A DNA stretch of 64,000 bases from Ceratothoa steindachneri (GCA_963969495.1 OZ018327.1:37081912-37145911); one strand, 5' to 3'. Shown: positions 46,690-59,412, counted from the first letter of the stretch. The notes: generated by a model from the letters alone, not told the origin. Made by a program: numbers and translations.

Positions 46690-49665
46690 CAGCCGAGACA
46701 CAGATGGAATAGCCATTTCTTTCACCTTCTTTATCTTACGACCTCTCCATATCAAAATTGTGGCCCTTCTTTGGTTCTCGTTGATTCTCCTTTGTTAATT
46801 TTAACTAAACAGCATCATTAATAATAATTGAAAATCATGAAGCTGTACGTAATCTGATCCGGGAGGCGATCAATAACGGTATATCTCCAGCAAGATACAC
46901 GGTGTCCATTAATTATATGATACAAACAAAATTAAATTAAAATTTGACCATTTGATTGGATTTTAAAAATACTGATAACATTAAAAAGAAGAAAAAATAA
47001 TATTTAATATTATCTATAAGTTAAGATAAATTATATTATTGAATGCGCCTTCTCAAGCCTAAAACCTTTACGTACTTTAGTGATCTCCATATGGCATCAG
47101 AAAGGTATTAAATTCATGAATGGGGCCAGCATTTCATCACCGTTAAGTTTCAAATATTCATGCTGCAGCATAAATAAACATAATTAATAGAAACTTAACT
47201 CATTTTTATAATGGTATGTGTATTATTTTTCTAAGATTAAATATTTACAAATATTTGAATTTTATTTGGGGTAACATATTTACCGGACACTCGATAATTC
47301 GCTTTCGCGCAGACAATGAAGTCATTTTATGAGCCAACAGACAAATTTCCACAAATGTTGGAGATTCAGTGAGAAAGGAGCCATTTTTAGACCAGAGGTT
47401 ATCAATCAGGGAGTTTCAAGAGAGGGGGATATTGGACCAACAGTTTGACACACTCAAATTATTGAAATAGCCTCGTTCTACAAATACGCTTTTATGGATT
47501 CTACATAATTTAGGGACATCCCACTTTATTGAATGTTGTAGCTTATCTTAAAAAAGTATTTAACCTTTTATAAACTTTCTGTTTATAGTCTCAATATTAT
47601 TTGTAATGTAGTGTTTGAGTCAATCTTGCAAAAGGGGGAATGAGATTCCAACCTATGGTAATGAGAGGCCATGGGGCAAAAAAAGGTTGAGAATCACCGA
47701 TGTACAAGAGGACGCTGCTGATGATAATGATATGACTTCCATTTATAAAAAAAACAACATGAAAACTTAACATGTAATCCAACGCAGGCGAGTGTGAATA
47801 TGGGGGTGGGGAGTGAACAGATATATCAATTTAAAGCAAATGGAGAGATAGAACAGAAAAAGTGAAGATGAATATTGGCAAGAGCTGTTTGACCCACTGT
47901 CGATAATAATGCTACACGTTCGAAAAGAAAGACAATCACACACAAACTCCATTCCCTGATAATGAACTTCCAGGGCTTAGAAGTAAAGTTTAGCAGTGAT
48001 ATTTGCTAGGGAAAATTGTCGATTTCCAAATGGGTGAAATTGTCAATGTAAATTGGGTGTGAATGAAGGAACATGTGGATGTGATTAACTAATAAGTGCA
48101 AGAATTTACCAAATAAAACCCTCATTCCCACCACAAGTATGGGAAAGATGTTATAAAGGATAACTGATGAGAGAGTTCCGGAAATAGCACTGATCAATGG
48201 GCCTTAGAAGAAGTGGTATGAAACGATACGTCGTCATTGAGAGGCAAATCGAGGCAAAAAAAGATTGTAAATAAATAAAAAATTCGTATCTTAAAATCAT
48301 AAGCAGGAAATATATCAACCGCTGCTTATGCTGATTCAATTCTACTATTTTATTACATATTAATCACTTCATAATTTATTATCCCCCTTTTTTTTAATAG
48401 TCTCAGATGACTAAACACCACGAACGAGGAGAACTTTGAAGACAGAATAGACCATCATTGGCCTTAGCGAAAGAAAGAACTACACGAAAAACGGCCACAT
48501 ACTGTCTTATAAAGGTACAAATTACGCACATATAAAATTCCTCATACATCAAAACATAGTCATTCATAAAGAAATATAGAAATAAGCGATAGATTAATCA
48601 AATCACTAATTAAAAATTCAAATAGGTATTCGCTGCATTGTAATCGATTATTCGCCCCATCAAAAGACTGAGAGCGACCAAAAAATACTTACGAGCAATA
48701 TCAAAATAGATCTAAAACAAGACAGAACTGAACTCTTGACAAAAGACCACAAACCAAATGAAAATTGCCACTCAAAGGAAAATAAATACATTCCAAACTA
48801 CACAAGCAAAGAAATTTGTAACAATATTATAAAATAAACTATTTTATAGTGTGCGACTTTATCAAATACAATGAGATAAGGACATCTAACAAAAATAAGC
48901 GAGGCTACAAAAAGACTTTAAGAAGAAGAGCGAAAAATGAGACAGGATCAAACAATTAAAGAAAGGATCGCGCATATTGAACTCAAGCTTATAAAAAAAA
49001 CCTCAGGGCAGAACGTAAGGCGTATGATAAAAATCTAGTGAAAAAACATTGAAAACAAAAAATCACTGAATGAGATGAAACATCACCTAACAATTGGTAT
49101 AAAAATAGAAACAAGAACACAAACATAAAGAAAATGATAATTGAAAGAGTTGAATAATTCTATCAGTAACAATACAATAATAGGATTTTTACATCTTAGA
49201 GCGCTCATTTGACGGGGCCTTGGCGACCGGAGAAGGAAAAAAAGGGAAACTTAGAGTTAAATTAAATTGTGATAATAAATAAACAACAAATGAAACATGC
49301 TCAGGTAACACAGGTGAAGTTCATCTCCCTTAGGGACCCCAGTAGACTGTAAACGACGTAATAAATAAATACCATAGTAAGGAGGATGTTTGTTTCCTTA
49401 AAGAAATCTATGATACCCCAACCAGGCGCGCAAGACCAGCCTCAAGTAGCGATCCTCAGCGTCCTAGTACCGAGACATGAAGCGCGTGCAGGGTACGTTC
49501 AGCCTGAGGCAACCAAAGAGGCAGCGAGCAACCGCTTTGATCTCAATTTATACATTGTATATTCACCTTTGTCTTTCGAATTTCCAATTAATTTCTCTCT
49601 TTCATAGTCCCGATCGACCTTGCGAAGTGTACCTTAAAAGCTTATTTATTCGGAAGATTTTTTGG
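46690..49665. other. Mostly unassigned AT-rich DNA
   Basis: A probable degenerate hAT MITE spans about 47391-47704: left CAGAGGTTATCAATC, right GGTTGAGAATCACCGATG, no matching target duplication. At 49485-49540 CGTGCAGGGTACGTTC and GAGGCAGCGAGCAACCGCTT resemble an arm of the palindrome at 61523-61902. Nothing else recognised. Confidence 0.4.
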
Positions 49666-49666
49666 T

Positions 49667-49775
49667 CTTCCGCGTAGCCAAGTGGTCTAAGGGACCGTTT
49701 AATTGAGATGGGCGTCGTGGTCATATAAGCGATGAGCGCTTTTTGACACAGGTTCAAATCCAACTTCTTTATGAA
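49667..49775 (+). repeat. tRNA-Leu/Ser-like sequence
   Basis: GTAGCCAAGTGGTCTAAGGG is a good A box and D arm, and GGTTCAAATCC a good B box. The 70-odd bases between them suggest a class II tRNA origin with a long arm. The acceptor stem does not close, so it is a pseudogene or SINE head. Confidence 0.5.
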
Positions 49776-49956
49776 TTTTCATATAACGGTTAAAATAGTT
49801 TGCCCTATCTTTCCTTTCTCTACTTCTCCCATTTTCCTTCTTAAGCTTTCATTGGTACATCTAATATTCTCCTTAGCGTTTTTCTGGGTTGTGTTACCAA
49901 TTTCAATTTCCTTGTCCCTTTAAATACATCTATATATCATACGTCATGTGATTTTC

Positions 49957-50714
<758 letters not shown>

Positions 50715-50722
50715 TCCTAAAT

Positions 50723-51041
50723 CAGGGTTGTCCAACCTTTTTTCCCCACGGGCCTAATTAGAAATTGAAGTATATTCACTGGGCCACAGAGGTACTTAAA
50801 TATAAATTTTAAAAAGTTCAAAGATATATATATATATAATTACAAACAAAATACTGTATATTAACAGTAAAGAATTAAATTAGACATAGAAAATAAAATA
50901 AAATCAATGTGATTTGTGGGAATGTCTTCCTTTTATGATATTCTCAATATCTGGTTTTGAAAGTAAATGAAAATATACCTAAAAAATACCCTGTAAAAAA
51001 AAAATTTAACAAAGCACATGAGCGCGGGTTGGACGTCCCTG
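50723..51041. mobile_element. 319-bp hAT MITE with 8-bp TSD
   Basis: TIRs are CAGGGTTGTCCAACC (left) and CAGGGACGTCCAACC (right, other strand), 13 of 15 identical. A perfect 8-bp duplication, TCCTAAAT, flanks it at 50715-50722 and 51042-51049. A short (TA)n lies inside. No ORF belongs to it. Confidence 0.95.
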
Positions 51042-51170
51042 TCCTAAATGCTTTAATACCGTCTCGAATATTACAACTCTCTATATCAAATAATTCCCCA
51101 TAGTTTAAATGCTCATTTATCGTCGGTTCCTCTTCTTCTTTCATGATTTCACTCAATATCGAGCCACTCA

Positions 51171-51790
51171 TGAATCAGAGAGAACGTCGGGAACGTCTTA
51201 CCTGGGCTAAAGAGGAAAAGAACTGCAGGTTGCTTAGTGTTTCAAAGTCCTATTTTCAGATACAATTAAATTTTGTGTCATTTGGAAATCAAGGTCCCAG
51301 AGACTGAAGGAAGAGTAGAAAACCACATATTGAAGGTGTTTGAAGTCCAGTGTGAAGTTTCCGCACTCTGATTTGGGGTGTTATGTCCTCTAATTGCGTT
51401 GGTCGGCTGTTTTATTAAGTCCAAATTCAACGCTACCGTCTACTAAAAGATTTTAGAGCGCTTCATTTTTCTATCTGATGACAAGCCTTATGGAAATGAG
51501 GCTTTCATTTTCCAGCAGGACATATCACCTGCCCACAGTGCCAAAACTACAACAAAAGTACAAAAGGGTTTGCTTACCATACTATTACTGCGCTCGCTTT
51601 TGCCACCCAACTCTCTTGACCTGAACCCCATAGAGAATCCGTGGGAAATTCTCAAGAGGAAGATAAGAAACACCCGACACCAAAATACAGACGTGCTGAA
51701 GGCTGCTAACGAAGCAACTTGGGACTCAATAACAGATCAGTGGTGGAAAAAGATTACCACGGGGTTTTCATCGATTTTTCTGTTTTTCAC
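51171..51790 (+). pseudogene. Dead Tc1-like transposase fragment
   Basis: This is a relic of a Tc1/mariner transposase, a cut-and-paste DDE enzyme. It opens with NQRERRERLTWAKEEKN near 51174, the catalytic-domain start. Then come FVSFGNQGPR near 51278, where the first Asp segment (usually SDE) has decayed, IWGVMSSNCVGRLFY near 51375, and AFIFQQDISPAHSAK near 51505, which keeps the second Asp. It ends with LPPNSLDLNPIENPWEILKR near 51600-51660, which keeps the third acidic residue, and NTDVLKAANEATWDSI. Stops and frameshifts occur at least at 51290-51480. The N-terminal HTH domain and terminal repeats are absent or unrecognisable. Confidence 0.88.
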
Positions 51791-52222
51791 AACCGTGTGG
51801 AGACATAATTTTCGGTTATTATTTACTTTACCGTAGTATTTTTTCTGTTCATATTACTTGTAGCATTTTGTGCGCTTCGTGCAAATTATCTTCTTTTGGG
51901 GGTAGGAAGCCAAAATGCGGCAAAAAAGGATTTGAATCCGATTGCGTAGAAATCGGATTCAATCTCGATTTTGCCGGTTTGATTACGACGGCCAAAAAGA
52001 AGAGAATTGGACAAATAACCTACAATACTACAACAGCAAATAAGTTAACCTAAACTTTAGCGCTAGCAATTTATATCGGCTCAGTGCTGTTTTTTCTTTG
52101 TTTACTTTAGCGAAACATTAAAATATACAGCAGAGGAGCGCGAACCATTTAAATAAAAATTACTTCTTAACCCTATGAACTTTTGCGTCGTAGTTAAACT
52201 TATGTTTTTCTCAATGTGATGG

Positions 52223-52224
<2 letters not shown>
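51791..52224. other. No feature recognised
   Basis: Sequence between the Tc1 relic and a (TA)n array, with no family recognised. Confidence 0.35.

Positions 52225-52287
<63 letters not shown>
52225..52287. repeat. (TA)n microsatellite, left of PLE
   Basis: About 31 TA units. Confidence 0.98.
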
Positions 52288-52288
<1 letters not shown>

Positions 52289-52314
52289 AGAGAAGTACAA
52301 TAACGTACATGGAA

Positions 52315-52812
52315 ATGCAGGAAAGAAACCATAGTGTTAGATTTAATTTATTTCCGAAACCTCTATCATCTTCAATCGCTGGTAAACTAATGAATTCAGA
52401 GGCTACCACCATGTCGCATTTGTGGTAGCCTTTCTTCTAATTTATTTCTCCACATATCAACTGAAAACCATTCAATTGACAATGAAAATACAAAAATAAT
52501 TTATAATTCTCACAATTGTATACATAGGCGTCTAATAGAATCAGCTGTTACAAAGGAAATTTCAAACTTTAATATTTCCATTGGGCAATTTAACACTAAT
52601 CCCTTGATAAGCAAAAGATTTGTTCTTTCACTACTCAAAAATCCTTCTACTCCTCCATACCGCCCCCTTAATTACATTCCGAATTGTGAATCTGTGTGCC
52701 CCTAAGTAAGGCATCTCTGTATTGATTAGTTTACCAGCGATTGAAGATAACGAGGTCTCCGTCGAAACCTGGTTTCGCAAATAAATTGATCTTGACACTG
52801 TGGTTTCTTTCC

Positions 52813-52817
<5 letters not shown>
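52315..52817 (+). mobile_element. PLE fragment with inverted duplicate of its tail
   Basis: Arms at 52315-52400 and 52715-52817 are reverse complements (for example TTCAATCGCTGGTAAACTAA and its inverse), with some decay. Between them, 52401-52705 encodes the C-terminal half of a PLE GIY-YIG nuclease: NENTKIIYNSHNCIHRRLIE, then SAVTKEISNFNISIGQFNTN, including the glutamate helix, ending in a stop at 52703-52705. The right arm is the natural 3' tail, carrying TTGAAGA, a short stem and CGAAACC, a hammerhead-like order with one core change. (TA)n arrays lie on both outer sides. Confidence 0.85.

Positions 52818-52882
<65 letters not shown>
52816..52882. repeat. (TA)n shared by two convergent PLE tails
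   Basis: About 33 TA units separate the 3' tail of the plus-strand PLE (ending at 52817) from the 3' tail of the minus-strand PLE (starting at 52883). Confidence 0.98.
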
Positions 52883-52883
<1 letters not shown>

Positions 52884-52923
52884 GAGACTAGTTTCAATAT
52901 GTAGTTGATCATACCCTCTTCAG
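52883..52923 (-). ncRNA. Hammerhead-ribozyme-like motif in PLE tail
   Basis: On the minus strand CTGAAGA is followed by a G, then a stem GTATG/CATAT with flanking G-U pairs, then GAAACTAGTC. CUGANGA and GAAA are both intact. It ends at a (TA)n array. Confidence 0.5.
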
Positions 52924-53702
52924 TCGTATACTGAGAATGCAATTGTTAAAAAAGTCTATAAATAGCATACAGATCAGAAAAAAACAAAAAGAAAAAAGAA
53001 AAAAAGGAGGAAACGGATCATTAATCAGGGGGTCTAAGTCTAAGTCTAACCTGTTTACGATGAGGTTACGGGACTGGAAGCGGCATTTCAATTGCCCATC
53101 TGATAAATTAAAATTGGGAATTTCTCCTATTAATATAGATTCTACTATTTTTCTTTTACGGAAAACTTTACAATTATCTATGATTTGTGCCTTTGAATAG
53201 TCAATTTGGTAGTTGAAATTGCTAATATGATTAAAAATACTGGATGTGGTACTGCCTCGTCTGACATCACCTTTATGTTCATAAATTCGTTTTGTTAAGG
53301 TTCTTCCGGTCTCTCCTATGTAAAATGAAGGACAGTTTGTAGAACCACACGGAATTAAATATACACCTGCTTCATTTGGCTGGTCCACGGGCTTGTTCGA
53401 TGGGAAAGATTTAAGGATAGAAAAAGGGTATTTAAATGTGGTTAGGCCTGAGAAATAACTTTGTTCCCTCCTTTGAGGAGGGAAGAAAAGGGGAGGGATA
53501 GGCACTTCGTATTACTAAATTTGTTTTTATCCTTGGGAAGGTAATGAGTAGATTTTGCTTTAGATAAACTTTCATTGATCACGTGGGGGGGATAATTTAA
53601 TTCAATGAAACTGCAGGTTATATATGTAATTTCAAAGGCACAAATCATAGATAATTGTAAAGTTTTCCGTAAAAGAAAATGAGTAGAATCTATATTAATT
53701 TG
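52883..53702 (-). mobile_element. PLE fragment with GIY-YIG and 5' inversion
   Basis: On the minus strand a frame ending at 52909 encodes NEAGVYLIPCGSTNCPSFYI and GETGRTLTKRIYEHKGDVRR, a PLE GIY-YIG nuclease with its Cys pair, G-x-T strand, Arg and His. It continues through SKAQIIDNCKVFRKRKIVES with the active-site glutamate to NFNLSDGQLKCRFQSRNLIV. Upstream, after a frameshift, 53634-53460 encodes the linker (ITCSFIELNYPPHVINESLS). At its 5' edge (53634-53702) sits an inverted copy of the element's own coding region 53130-53200. The tail ends with a hammerhead-like motif against a (TA)n array. The nuclease frame is intact but the RT is missing. Confidence 0.88.
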
Positions 53703-54257
53703 CTTTCAAAACCCGGTACGATGCAGTGGTGGAGAGCAAAGGGAGAGCTGTATGGCTTTAGCTTTATTCAAAGTACAAGATTTGCTCAGAATGCTCGCTG
53801 ATCTAAAGGTTACAAGGGTTTTATATGAAAAAAGGTGGGAGCTCATCTCCAAAGGAGGTTACCAATAAGATACTACTTAGGAGGAGTTATAGGCTAATTT
53901 AATGGAGGTCTTCAACTTATATATTACGTGGGAGTCGTTTTCACAGGGTTTTTTTTTAAGTGGGTCTACCAATACTAACCTAAGAAGGCCAGGTTAATAT
54001 CCAACACTGCCTGTTTATTTGCTACTTTTACGACCAGTGGGCTGGCATACACTCTTTCCTAACCTATCTTAAATGTGGGTGGAACTGGTGAATAGAAAAG
54101 GATTTTATTATAGTATAACAGATTCCTAATAATTTTTTCTCAGCAGTATTTTCGTTATTTTTGCTTACATGGCAGATTCTTGCAGCAATACCATCAAGAC
54201 GTGGAAAGATTAATTACAAAATTTATTAAACATGAGAGAATTGGATATTAAGAACAT
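53703..54257. other. No feature recognised
   Basis: Sequence between the PLE and gypsy remnants, with no family recognised. Confidence 0.35.
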
Positions 54258-55110
54258 TTAGTTTTTTGCAGTGTTTGAGTTTTGTATGGTTAGACAGACG
54301 AATTTTGTTGTTGCATCATTAGCGGTAGTTCGAAAAATCAGTTACAAAGTTTTAGCACATATGAGAGACTGGGATAAAAACCAGCTGAGCTTTGATCCCG
54401 ACGAAGATCGCACGTGGGGGTGAAGTCTTTCGGTGTTGTTGCTGCTCCACTTCTGTATTCTGGAGGTTAAGTTCCCTTCGGAAAAGTTAAAAATTTTTAA
54501 AAGCCCGTTCTGTTAATTCATTTATGACGTCTCTGTTGTAAGATCGTGCACCGTAGTCAGGGTTTAAAGCGACCTCCGAGTCAATTATATCGTAGGGGAA
54601 GCGTTTGTCATAGTGAATTAATGCAAAGTGGGGTTTATCTCCAATTGCTACATGATAAGCGCAGCTTATGGCAATCTGTGCGAGGGCTAGACATTCATCG
54701 TAATGGGGGTGAGATTTCTACTTTTGATTGGAGAAGATTCAAAATGTTCCGATTTTGGCATTCACTAACCCATTTGAGGCAGGATGGTGGAGGACTATGG
54801 GCACTTTTGTTATGTTGCACAACCTACAGATTTATGCCATTAATTTTGAAGTAAAGTTGGCAGCGTCGTCAGAGATCAGTACTTCGGGTGCGCTGTGGGT
54901 TTTAATGATGCGATATATGAGAGCTTTAGCAACTGTTTCAGCTGTTTGGTCAGGAATCGGTACCAATTCATTATAGCGAGTAAAGTGATCGGTAACTACT
55001 AATATATATTTATTTTTAGTTGGTGTCTTCCTAAGAGGTCCTAAAATACCCATGCTGGTCCTTTTCCATGGCTGTTGTGAAAGTGGATATCTGTGCATAT
55101 AAGTTTTTTT
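54258..55110 (-). pseudogene. Gypsy-type integrase remnant
   Basis: On the minus strand the frame 55098-54832 encodes SMGILGPLRKTPTKNKYILV, VTDHFTRYNELVPIPDQTAE and EVLISDDAANFTSKLM, the core of a Ty3/gypsy-type integrase that inserts LTR-retrotransposon DNA. The first catalytic Asp, normally in the (S)MDILGP segment, is Gly. The second (ISDDA) remains. Below 54832 broken frames keep HPASNGLV-like and DSEV(A/T)LNPDYGARSYNRDVI-like pieces down to about 54500. A stretch of about 140 bp at 54258-54395 is shared with 57295-57430. No LTRs are confirmed. It is dead. Confidence 0.8.
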
Positions 55111-55212
55111 GGGACGATTCCCAACAGCGGTTCCGAATAGTGCTTTTTTTTTAATAATTTGGAGGTCTCAAGTTCAAATGTTGTTATATATAAAATAATT
55201 AATTTATTAAAG

Positions 55213-55439
<227 letters not shown>

Positions 55440-56790
55440 GTAGGAGATAAGCTTTCGCCAAATGAAGTGAATCAAATCCTAATCCTAAGAAAACAGAAAC
55501 TAAAGATTAAAACAGAAAAAAAAAATCATCGACAAACACGTAGTTGTTATGTACTGAAGGTGGAAAGGGTCAGAGTACACAAACAAGTAAAACTGGTTCG
55601 AAGTGACGAAGTTCTGAACAGAAAGTCAATAAATAGCATTAAGATTAAGAAAAATGAACGAATTTAGCGGATATAGAATGAGTCAAAGTCACTAAAATGC
55701 TGACTCAAGTAAAAAAGAAGTCGACTGATAAACTTCCAATACTGAGAGTTGGAGTTAACATGGTGGTTGAAATAGAACATGTTAAAATAAATATATGAAA
55801 GGCAATTATTAGAGAATGAACCAACTAACAAATCAAACAAAGGAAACGGTGATATAAAATATGATATTAGTGAGGAATAATGAGTTAATTATCAGTAAAT
55901 GTGTTGATGGGAATAGTAAATAACTAAGATAACCATTAGTTTTGGTAACAACGAATAATCACAGATAATGGTAGTTAAAGAAGATAGTAGAGGGAGATTA
56001 ACTCGGGTAGAATGACCTAAATTGCGCTTACAGCAAGGAGAAGAGACGAATGAAGGAGTCAGTGCTCGCCTTTTAAAATAGAAAACGATTCAGCTTTTAA
56101 ACTTGAGCAAATGATTGGATGAACATATATCGTTCAAGATCATGAGACTGAGGCAAGAAATAAAACTTTAGGGATAAAACCCCAACTTTTTATACAGGAG
56201 GAATCTTCCTTGAAGTAAGGGAATATAATTGGATTGGAAACAATAAAGAAAATGGAAGATATGTTTCGCGTAAGAGTGATTACTTAGCCTAGCCAAAACT
56301 ATGAGAAAGTGGAACAAGGAACAAATAAAATAGTAGACAGTCAGAAACATCTAATTTTTCGAGAAAAGAATTTCTTTTATGCGGCTTACAAGTCTCTTGT
56401 GTATAGGAACAACGAGTGCCAACCATTCATGAACAGGTACGTCATTAAACATTGAAAGAATGTAGTTTAATTATGAATCATTTAGGTGGAAATAGTTATG
56501 GTTGCAAACATCCAAACTACTGTTTACACTATCGAACAGAGCATCTTTTTCATGGATTTCGGCGTATCTTGTCTCCGAATAAGACTGTTCTTTGGCCATC
56601 ATCGGCCATCACCGACTTTGAGAATAATAAATCTTTTGGCAGAGCACCGCTTCTGCCGGTCCCTAACATATTTAAATGTCCAGGAGGGGCATTTATTTGT
56701 CTCTCCTCTTTCAAAATAGGAATCTTTGGAGCAACCCTTTCTTGGCCCTCCATCCTTAAACTAAGGATTCTTGGCGGAGACCTTTCCTGG
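55440..56790. other. Unassigned, perhaps interior of the gypsy element
   Basis: Lysine-rich plus-strand frame at 55467-55667 (VHKQVKLVRSDEVL) and others, none recognisable. Position between pol remnants suggests decayed LTR-element sequence. Confidence 0.35.
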
Positions 56791-56795
56791 TTCTC

Positions 56796-57430
56796 CTAGG
56801 TGGTTTCTACTCTGGTGGCAGAGCGCACTCTCTGACTATTAATTAATTCAATTAAACGCGATCCGCTCTTTAATCCCTCACCAAGAATTGATCCATCCTC
56901 GCTATGCCCGATAGTCTCTGCGATAAATAGTCCTCTGATTATAAATCCCTTTTCTATAACATAAAACCCATCTTCAGGTTCAGCATTTCCTTTATTTACT
57001 CCGTTTCTTTTTACACGAACTCTTCCTCGGGGCTCTATTTTATGGGACACACAATTCTACTCGGTTTTTAGTTTGTACTACGAGCTCTATTGGTACTTGC
57101 ACCGATCTACAATCTATGTTATTTTCAAACACAGAATCTACTTTGTCGCGGCTCGTCACGCGACCATAATTTTCTATACTCGTATTAACAGGAATCACCC
57201 CACGACTCTCCTGATTCAACCCTAAATCTGAAGAATGTGACACTTTACTTCCTCTGTGACTCAACTCATGGACTCTAATTTTTTCCATAGTTTTTCGCAG
57301 TGTTTAGTTTTTGTATGGTTGGACGGGCGAATTTTGCTGTTGCATCATTTACGGTCGAAAAATCACTTGTAAAGTTTTGGCACATATGAGAGTCTGGGAT
57401 AAAAAAAAACAAAAAACAGCTGAGCTTTGA
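56796..57430 (-). pseudogene. Gypsy-type pol spacer after protease
   Basis: On the minus strand two frames, 57288-57040 and 57050-56796, join with a small shift. They encode QVPIELVVQTKNRVELCVPH, then KIEPRGRVRVKRNG, then EDGFYVIEKGFIIRGLFIAE. This pattern of a V-x-P strand, a glutamate-rich turn and LxxARxx is the spacer between the protease and RT of gypsy-like pol genes. Neither protease nor RT is recognisable. The 5' part (57295-57430) repeats the segment at 54258-54395 in the same orientation, so the two may be related termini or repeated coding sequence of one element family. Confidence 0.5.
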
Positions 57431-57599
57431 AAAAACAAAAATGTTACCCTCCGTGAACTGCTAAGCGTTTAATTCGTATCCATCTAACTATTATTTATCG
57501 ATCTATCTGTCTATCGAATTATATGCAAATGTGTTTTTTCCCTAAGTATGAAAGTGAGAGGGAAGCTTCCCGTTTCATCTAACTATGCTATAGTTACTT

Positions 57600-58330
57600 T
57601 CTCTGTTAAAGGCACAACATAGGTGCCGGAATTCCCCACCTACATCAACAACAAAGTAGCATCAAAACCACATATCTGCCTGTCGAACTTCAACCTGCAT
57701 TTAATTACCACTTAGAACCCCTGGACATATCAATTAGCGACTACATAGCAACCCTGTTAATAGTTAACCAGTTCCACATACAGAACCATTCAAAGGAATG
57801 AAGATCCTCTCATCAGGCAGACTGGACGAAATATAAAGCGATCCTAAGAGGATATGAACTGAAGAGCCTCAACGAAACGACACTAGAAGGAATTGATGAA
57901 GCGCTCAAGGAAATTAGAGAAACATTGATAAACGCAGACAATGAGACAATCTTAAAAAGAACTTACAGAACCATCCAGAACATGAGATGGTCACTTGAAA
58001 TGATTGATAAGAACGTGAAAATAAGAATTATTTCAGAACAGATACGTTAGATAGACCAAACAGAGAACTTACTATACGACGATCTTAAAAGGAAAAAGAA
58101 AGCGGTCTCGATATTGATTATTGAAAAACACAATGAACAGTGGAACGATCTAATCCACAAGATAGACGAAGAAAGATCGTCGAAAGAGTTTTTGAAATGG
58201 GGGAACGGGATGAAAGACAAGCCAGCCAAGAAAAAAGTAGGAATTAAGGATGAAAGAGGAAACATACTGGAAGACGAAGCCGACCTTGAAAGAGTATTTA
58301 GAGAACAGTGGAAGAACGTTTTATGATCAG
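57600..58330 (+). pseudogene. LINE endonuclease end and linker
   Basis: About 57640-57780, with frameshifts, encodes SKPHICLSNFNLHL and SDYIATLLIV, decayed from the (S/R)PDIxLSN and SDHxPI endonuclease motifs of Jockey-like non-LTR elements. Next come linker sequences: SLNETTLEGIDEALKEIRET near 57870, NMRWSLEMIDKNVKIRII near 57980, and an open frame 58114-58326 with IIEKHNEQWNDLIHKIDEER and VGIKDERGNILEDEADLERV. The latter is the helix-rich stretch before RT motif 0. The RT itself is replaced by a PLE insertion at 58361. An in-frame stop at 58048 and other shifts show it is dead. Confidence 0.7.
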
Positions 58331-58360
58331 TGAAGAAGAAAACGAAAACTTCAATATTCA

Positions 58361-59200
58361 GGGTAAATTTAATAGAGGGATTCTCTGGTTTCCTCTATTA
58401 AATTTACCCTTTTACTCAAACAAAATGGTGTCTTCCCGTTCTTAGATCTACTTATTCATAGGACTCCATCTGGATTTAAATTTCCCGCCTATCGTAAGCC
58501 TACCAACGCCGGTTCTTATATTCATTTTTACTCAGGTCATAATGATAAAGTCAAACGGTCTGTATTTATTTCAATGTTTCTCCGGGGGTTGCGGGTCGCC
58601 AGCCCGGCATTCTTAGATCTTGAAATTTCCAAGATCTTTGAAATAGGTAACAATCTTTGCTACCCTCAAATATTTCTTGCAGGATGCCTAGATTTGGCAA
58701 AAAAATCCTTTTACACAACTGAAATCCCTCTCCCATACAATTTTAAGAACTCCCTTGTTTTACCGTTTTCTAAGTCCTTTTCCTTGCTTCCCCGTCTCTT
58801 GAATAAGTTAAATATTTCTCTCATATACAAGTATCAGTCTACCATGTACAAAATGTTGATTCATAATAACAATAGTATAGGGGAGGGGGGTATTCTGTCG
58901 ATTGTTGAGTTTGCCCTAAGCAATGTACGCTTGACGCAACATAAATGCAATATTAGGTGGGGGGAAAGCAGTAGTCCTTTCTTTGTCCATTTATCTGAAA
59001 ACAGTCATCTTATCAATTGGAATTCAGCTAAATCTATGATGACTTTGTTCAAAGAAATATTGTCGAATGCTCATTCATTAATTCCTCGCCTAATTTTAAT
59101 ATATCCCCCGGTCTCTTTAAACAAGAACCTGTTATTAAAAGGCTTATTGATAACGAAATTGTCCATTTTAAATCTTAGCCCTTTGATTTATTAATTTAGT
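58361..59200 (+). mobile_element. PLE fragment, RT thumb to GIY-YIG
   Basis: A 5'-truncated Penelope-like element. From about 58415 it encodes NGVFPFLDLLIHRTPSGFKF, PAYRKPTNAGSYIHFYSGHN and VKRSVFISMFLRGLRV in one frame continuing to 58574 and beyond. LDLEISKIFEIGNNLCYPQI and NKLNISLIYKYQSTMYKMLI (RT thumb) follow. The GIY-YIG start after NNNSIGEGGI is frameshifted, and the segment FVHLSENSHLINWNSAKSMM remains near 58980-59040. The R and H strand and the glutamate helix lie in other frames. At the 5' junction is an exact 18-bp inverted repeat (58361-58378 and 58392-58409). The 3' tail runs AT-rich to a (TA)n array at 59417. Confidence 0.85.
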
Positions 59201-59412
59201 TATGTTTTTCTCGTTTATTTTTATGTATTCACAATTAGGTGTGTATGTATTTAGTTTAGTTACCTAAATGTCTACATTTTGTGCTCACAGTTGGAATTTC
59301 CGGAAGTAGACTTTATCTATTTGGTTTTATACTTCATATCCGTCTTAAATAATATTTTTCTATTTTGTATCCTTTTGATGTACATGGGTGGGGCATTACT
59401 CTGTTGAAACTT

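Noticed and set aside
47391..47704. Third hAT MITE
   Set aside because: The ends only loosely match and the flanks TTTTTAGA and TACAAGAG do not form a target duplication.
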